From Lophius americanus (Eukaryota; Chordata; Actinopteri; Lophiiformes; Lophiidae): a stretch of 64,000 nt of DNA. Shown here piece after piece: positions 59,701 through 64,000 of the stretch; the first letter of the stretch is position 1, and each line of letters opens with the position of its first letter. The DNA lies in assembly GCA_037951165.1 (NCBI GenBank), contig JBBDHG010000051.1, forward strand, positions 6,174,001 through 6,238,000, in the 5' to 3' direction. Made by a program: the position numbers and the translations under genes. A model generated the notes under the pieces. It ran no database searches, was not told the DNA's origin, and saw only the letters and a program-made list of their open reading frames with translations.

Positions 59701-61957
59701 ACATTTCAGTTATTATTTCTAACTGAAAAATGTGGGACACATGACAGAGCGTCTTTGTAATGTAACCCAGCGCCAGCATTGATATGCTAAAGAGTAAGGG
59801 GCCGAGGATTGAGCCCGGGGGGACACCTCAGGTCAAAGGGACCAAAGAAGAGTAAGCATTAACCATGACTAAAGAGAAAGTCCTAGTCGATGAGTAGGAT
59901 TGTTTTTGGCATAACAGAGTCTGTGAGGACTTATTAAACAGAATTATGTGCCCAAATACAACCAAAAAAAGTTGAATAGCTTCTGAACTACTTTCTAAAC
60001 CATGCTTTACCAGAAGGTTGAGGTAATCCGATTAAAACTGACTACTGTCCAAGAAATAACTGATTTTATATTTATATTTAATTTTTATTTAATATTTTTT
60101 ATTTGAATGTATTTGTCATAGTATGGTAAATTATTAGAGTGTCTCAGATAATAAATTGATTAAGACCCCAAAGAAATAAAATAAATTTTCCATAGTTTTC
60201 AGGGCATTAAAGGATTAATAGATACGAGAGCCATATTGAATTTGCCTTCACTCCCTGATGAATACCTGATTTAAAGACACTGTTTCTCTTCACATTCTAT
60301 CACTTATACACTCAAGCCGTACAATATCACCCACCGACGTCTCCGATGGGAGCTCCTTCTCCACCATCAACAGCAAACATACAAATCAAACATTATTCTC
60401 AGCAGGAAATTAGGCAAGAGGATTTCAATCAGAAGGCTGTTGGGTATTACAGCTACTAAATAATATTTACTTTGTTTACTATGTCAAAGTTGATTCAAAT
60501 TAAAGTAAGACACGATCGTGAACTCATCTGACATCCACCAATCTTCTTTCTCAAATCTGGGGTCGCGTCTTTGTGGCAGCGTTCCAAGCACGATATTCCA
60601 AGTGTGTGTTTTCTCAGCAAAGCTCCGAAGAAATGTTCAATTCTTCAAGTAAATTCTAGGTCTACCCAGAATAAACTCAATATTTTGATTTCATTTTTTG
60701 ATTTACATGTTACTGTGTCTGTAGCGTAATGAATGCATGAGATTCATCTCTCTCATGTCACACCTCAGACATCTGTCTCAAACTGGATCGTCCAGCGCCC
60801 ATTTTCGCGTTCCCAATAACATGATTACGTTCATTCAACTTGTTCTATCAATGCGTTGATGCAGCGCGCCGGTTCCCAGACTACCTACCTCCTTGATGTT
60901 TGTTTGTATGGATAAATAAAGTTATGCACACTGACCTGCACACTGGAGAGATTGGTGTAGTGGTACGCTTTAAGGACCAGATAGTTGGCCTCGATGTCTA
61001 TCAAACCCAGAATCATGTATTTCCACCAGCGCTGTTTTAAAATGGCCAGCAAGTTCCCTTCCCCTAGTCAGACAAATAGAAGGAAATAAAAACACAGGAG
61101 CATCAATATGAAACATTCTGATTTGACCTCTCAGTATGTCAAAAACCATCAGCAACAAGAACGCCCAGTCCACAACATGCCGCTGAGGGAGGCCCGTCTG
61201 GTAGAATGACACCAACAACCCCCAAGACTGATTGGTCTTCCAAATGACTCCGCTAGTTATTTAGTACATTTTATCTTATAAAGGACGTAAAAAATAAAGA
61301 TTCACATTAAAATTGGCTTGGCTTTACTCCTGGAATTGCAGTCTCATAGGAGGGGATTGTTAACCTTAAGTAGTACGACACTGAAAACGTACTTCTCATA
61401 CTTAACCAAAGATGGTCCTTCAGCTGCATACTCTGTTTTCCCCTCATGTTTATGTCACACGGTTCTTTGTGGTTAGTCACGTAATGACTCCTGAGATTAT
61501 ACCACTACTTAATTAATGCAATTTATTTCCTATTATATCCGACAGCTAGCATTCCATGAAGCGAACTCCATAAAAAATACTGCAATTCCCATCTTTGTAT
61601 TATAGTGAGGGTAGTCTTCCTCACTGAACCGAGAGTTTAATCATCTGAGCGGCTCAGCAGTCAGTGGTTAATCATCTGGAAAAGTGCTTTTCAGTTAAAA
61701 TTAATATACCATACTTACAATTGCACACACACACACGCCGCACAGACACAAACTAATACACACACTTTTCAGTTTGCGTACCTTGCCTGACGGCCAGTGT
61801 GGTGGTGTAGACCAGGAACAGAATGATGTAGCAGAGGAAGCTTTGGAACACTGGTGTGTTGGCATGAAAGTCATCAGCCAGGTACTTGCTGGTCAGACCG
61901 ATAGCACAGATTAATAGTGACAGCACTTGACCCAGTGCCAGCGTCACCAGCAGCTCC
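56792..61957 (-). CDS. slc35f1: Solute carrier family 35 member F1, first exon not found
   Basis: A ten-helix membrane protein of the drug/metabolite (EamA-like) transporter superfamily; its substrate is not established. Minus-strand exons: 61957-61782, 61063-60936, 59423-59264, 58922-58766, 58197-58145, 57986-57832, 57025-56792 (with stop). All phases agree, giving about 353 codons; human SLC35F1 has 408 with about 58 in exon 1. Signatures: ELLVTLALGQVLSLLICAIG, LADDFHANTPVFQSF, QRWWKYMILGLIDIEANYLV, LLDSFVIPVVLLLSWFFLLV, LSRVEFLGMMGLFG, KVPWDWQIG, KRTSATSVNLSLLTADLYSL, TYVAQDPRVYKPFRN. DFHANTPVF and the long C-terminal tail favour F1 over F2. Exon 1 is probably right of the window. Confidence 0.92.
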
Positions 61958-62106
61958 CTGCAGAGGAGGGGAGACACAGACATCAACCAGCCATGACGGG
62001 TGGTTTTACATCGTAAGAAATATAACAGCCTATGTATCTCATCAGCAACACTCAACTTGTTACCTATATTCCCGTCAAGCTGCTTTGTGTTGGAATTGTA
62101 TGCAGT

Positions 62107-62562
62107 TAAATTCCTGCCAAAAGTCCGCACACAAACGCAACACGATTTGCGAGCAAAGAGCGTGTGATCCGCGAGCAAATAACAAACAAATGTTTACTGT
62201 TCTGTAATCACAAAACGTGCTACAGACAACTGCAAGTACAAATGTGCCTTTACAAGTACAAGAAAGTCTATCAGGCTGCACAAAACGAAAAACCACCCGT
62301 GACTTTTGGCAGAAATTTACCGCGTGAGAAAACATCTACGTGGTACACGAGCGTCTTCAGTTTTGTGGCCACAAAGGTCCTTTGTAGTTCAAGAGTTTAC
62401 CACACTGGACCTGTTGACTACTGGATGACTGGAGGCTCCATGAGTTGGACCATATATTTCTATGAGCCACCCAATCAAATGTATTTTTCCCGCGCAGTCA
62501 CACTGTCTTTGCTTGAGAATCGTGTTGCGTTTGTGTACGGACTTTTCTTACGGATTTTACTC
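62107..62562. mobile_element. MITE-like element with ~50-60-bp inverted ends
   Basis: AAAAGTCCGCACACAAACGC AACACGATTTGCGAGCAAAG at 62119 is matched in reverse at 62546 by AAAAGTCCGTACACAAACGC AACACGATTCTCAAGCAAAG. Similarity continues a little outward (AAATTCCTG/AAAATCCGT). The 330-bp centre is non-coding apart from a chance open frame. Target duplication not determined. It lies upstream of slc35f1 exon 2. Confidence 0.7.
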
Positions 62563-62599
62563 CATAGAATCATGGCAGTGGAAGGAATTGTCGAACACA

Positions 62600-64000
62600 A
62601 CTTTGACAAAGAATCAGTCTTTGCGGCTCTGATTCTGGTGAGTATTTGCGTCCTTTTGATAAATCGTCGTTTTTTCCTATTGTACTAGGCACAAGTACGA
62701 CGGCAATGATTGCCAATAAGAGGAGGATGCAAGAAACTGTAGATCTGTTTTCGATGACATCTCCTTGTGTTTAAAACTGCTAAAAAACCAAATTATCACT
62801 TCTCGGAGATATAATAAATTAAGTTTTTTTAGATAATAATCTACCTCCTGCCTCTGTCTTTTTTTCTTTTCTTTTTTTTAAATCCTTGTAATCCAGGTCA
62901 AAACAAATAAATGTTATGTAGATTAACTTCCGCTCCACTCCTTCAAAGTAAGAGCACTCAACCTACGCCGCTAAACTGCTTGGAAACAGGAAACATAAAA
63001 ACACTTGGTGCATTTGCTGTTGGGTTTAATGTGACAAGGAATTTTAACATTTGTTGTAAAAACATGTATTTTATCATGAATAAAAACGTCACGTACTTAC
63101 AGAAGTCTAAAATATCTGAGTTACTGAAAAGAAAAAAAAAAATCTCTGTCCTCTCCTAATTTTTAAACTCGCAAGCAGAATATTTTTCTTATGTATGATT
63201 TTCTCATTTTAAAGGGATCCCTTTGTCTTCTGACTCATTGTAAAGCAACAAGTGAGCTCTGTTTAGAAAATATAGCACTACTTAAATACTCCTGTTCAAA
63301 CCCACGACAGCAATCCCAGACAAGAGGGAATTTATGATGAAGTTTGCCAAAGAAGAAGGAGGCAAAGACACGGAATTATACCACTGGAGCTGAGATGGAA
63401 CGTGTGAACAGTTTTGGGTTCCCTGGCCTTCACATCATGGAGAAAATGTCATGGATGTCCCGCAGTGATGGTTTGGATGTAGGGTTTTTTTTTGTCATTG
63501 TTTCTTTTCTCCTTTATGGAGTCCTCTATGTTCCCCTCCCTTCCTTCGGCACCTTTCTATTCCCCGTCTCTTGTTTGGTTGAACTTTGTGTATTTTTATG
63601 TGTCTCGTCCTTTAAGCTTTCATCCGTTGAGTGATTGTCAATTATATTTTGCGATTTTCCAGCTGTGCCTCCAGCTGCTCTCTATTTGAGTCTGTATGAA
63701 TCAGCTTGGACTCATAACAACCTCCCGCGCCTCACCCAGACTCCTTTAAAACACTTCCTACGCTGTTCTATTGTGATTCATTTATTCTACAGCCTTATTG
63801 TCCCGTCTCGAACGTCTCATTTAATGTGACGTAAATGCTCAAATTTAAACGATTAATCAGCATTCATTTTTTTGTTTTAATTAATCAAAACTAATGCGTT
63901 AATGCGTTGATTTATAAACATCAGCACAGCTTCTGTCACTTTGTCTGTCACTAATATCTACTTTGTTCAGCTACCGTTTTTTGTAAAACTTCTAAATGTT
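62600..64000. other. Unassigned sequence, probably slc35f1 intron 1
   Basis: Searched by eye on the minus strand for an exon ending in the basic segment that precedes ELLVTLALG; none was found. No other gene recognised. Confidence 0.4.

Noticed and set aside
62164..62688. 174-codon plus-strand open frame
   Set aside because: It crosses both inverted ends of a MITE-like element, has no recognisable domain and no splice or promoter context.

Overview
This is a stretch of a vertebrate nuclear genome, almost certainly a teleost and probably a percomorph-type fish. The protein-coding genes are split into small exons with GT-AG introns. One gene is a CYP2K-like cytochrome P450, a subfamily known mainly from fish. 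The space between exons is filled with fish-type L2-like, L1-like and other LINE fragments, tRNA-derived SINEs, hAT relics, a BEL/Pao fragment and long AT microsatellites. No prokaryotic feature, rRNA gene or CRISPR array is present.

Layout. (1) 0.6-14.3 kb, minus strand: heat shock factor 2 (hsf2), 11 exons found. It starts at 14247 and runs off the left edge before its last exons. Its introns hold an hAT-type element (3004-4028), a DNA-transposon relic near 7 kb, and a LINE split by a second hAT element (11.3-13.7 kb). (2) 14.4-21.2 kb: a transposon graveyard with hAT relics, one of them nested in a SINE, a perfect palindrome, a LINE reverse-transcriptase fragment, and an L2-like LINE interrupted by a SINE. 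(3) 21.2-34.3 kb, minus strand: serinc1, complete, 10 exons, 459 codons. (4) 34.3-45.1 kb: a CYP2K tandem-duplication area. A deleted pseudogene lies at 35.8-36.7 kb and an intact 9-exon, 506-codon gene at 41.2-44.3 kb on the plus strand. Orphan copies of the CYP 3' flank and of other flanking blocks occur at 34.7, 39.1 and 49.4-50.2 kb. (5) 45.1-54.6 kb: nested retroelements. These include an L1-like LINE carrying a foldback, LTR-like insertion with a 5-bp target duplication, a BEL/Pao gag fragment, and an L2-like LINE that itself contains an L1 piece. (6) 56.8-62 kb, minus strand: slc35f1, seven downstream exons found; the first exon was not found and is probably to the right of the window. 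(7) 62-64 kb: a MITE-like inverted-repeat element and otherwise unassigned sequence.

The four genes are not a functional unit. HSF2 and SERINC1 are direct neighbours in human (6q22), and SLC35F1 lies on the same human chromosome arm a few Mb away, so the window looks like conserved synteny with a fish-specific P450 cluster placed between serinc1 and slc35f1. The exon models were built by eye from splice sites, reading phase and recalled similarity to the human proteins; no alignment was run.
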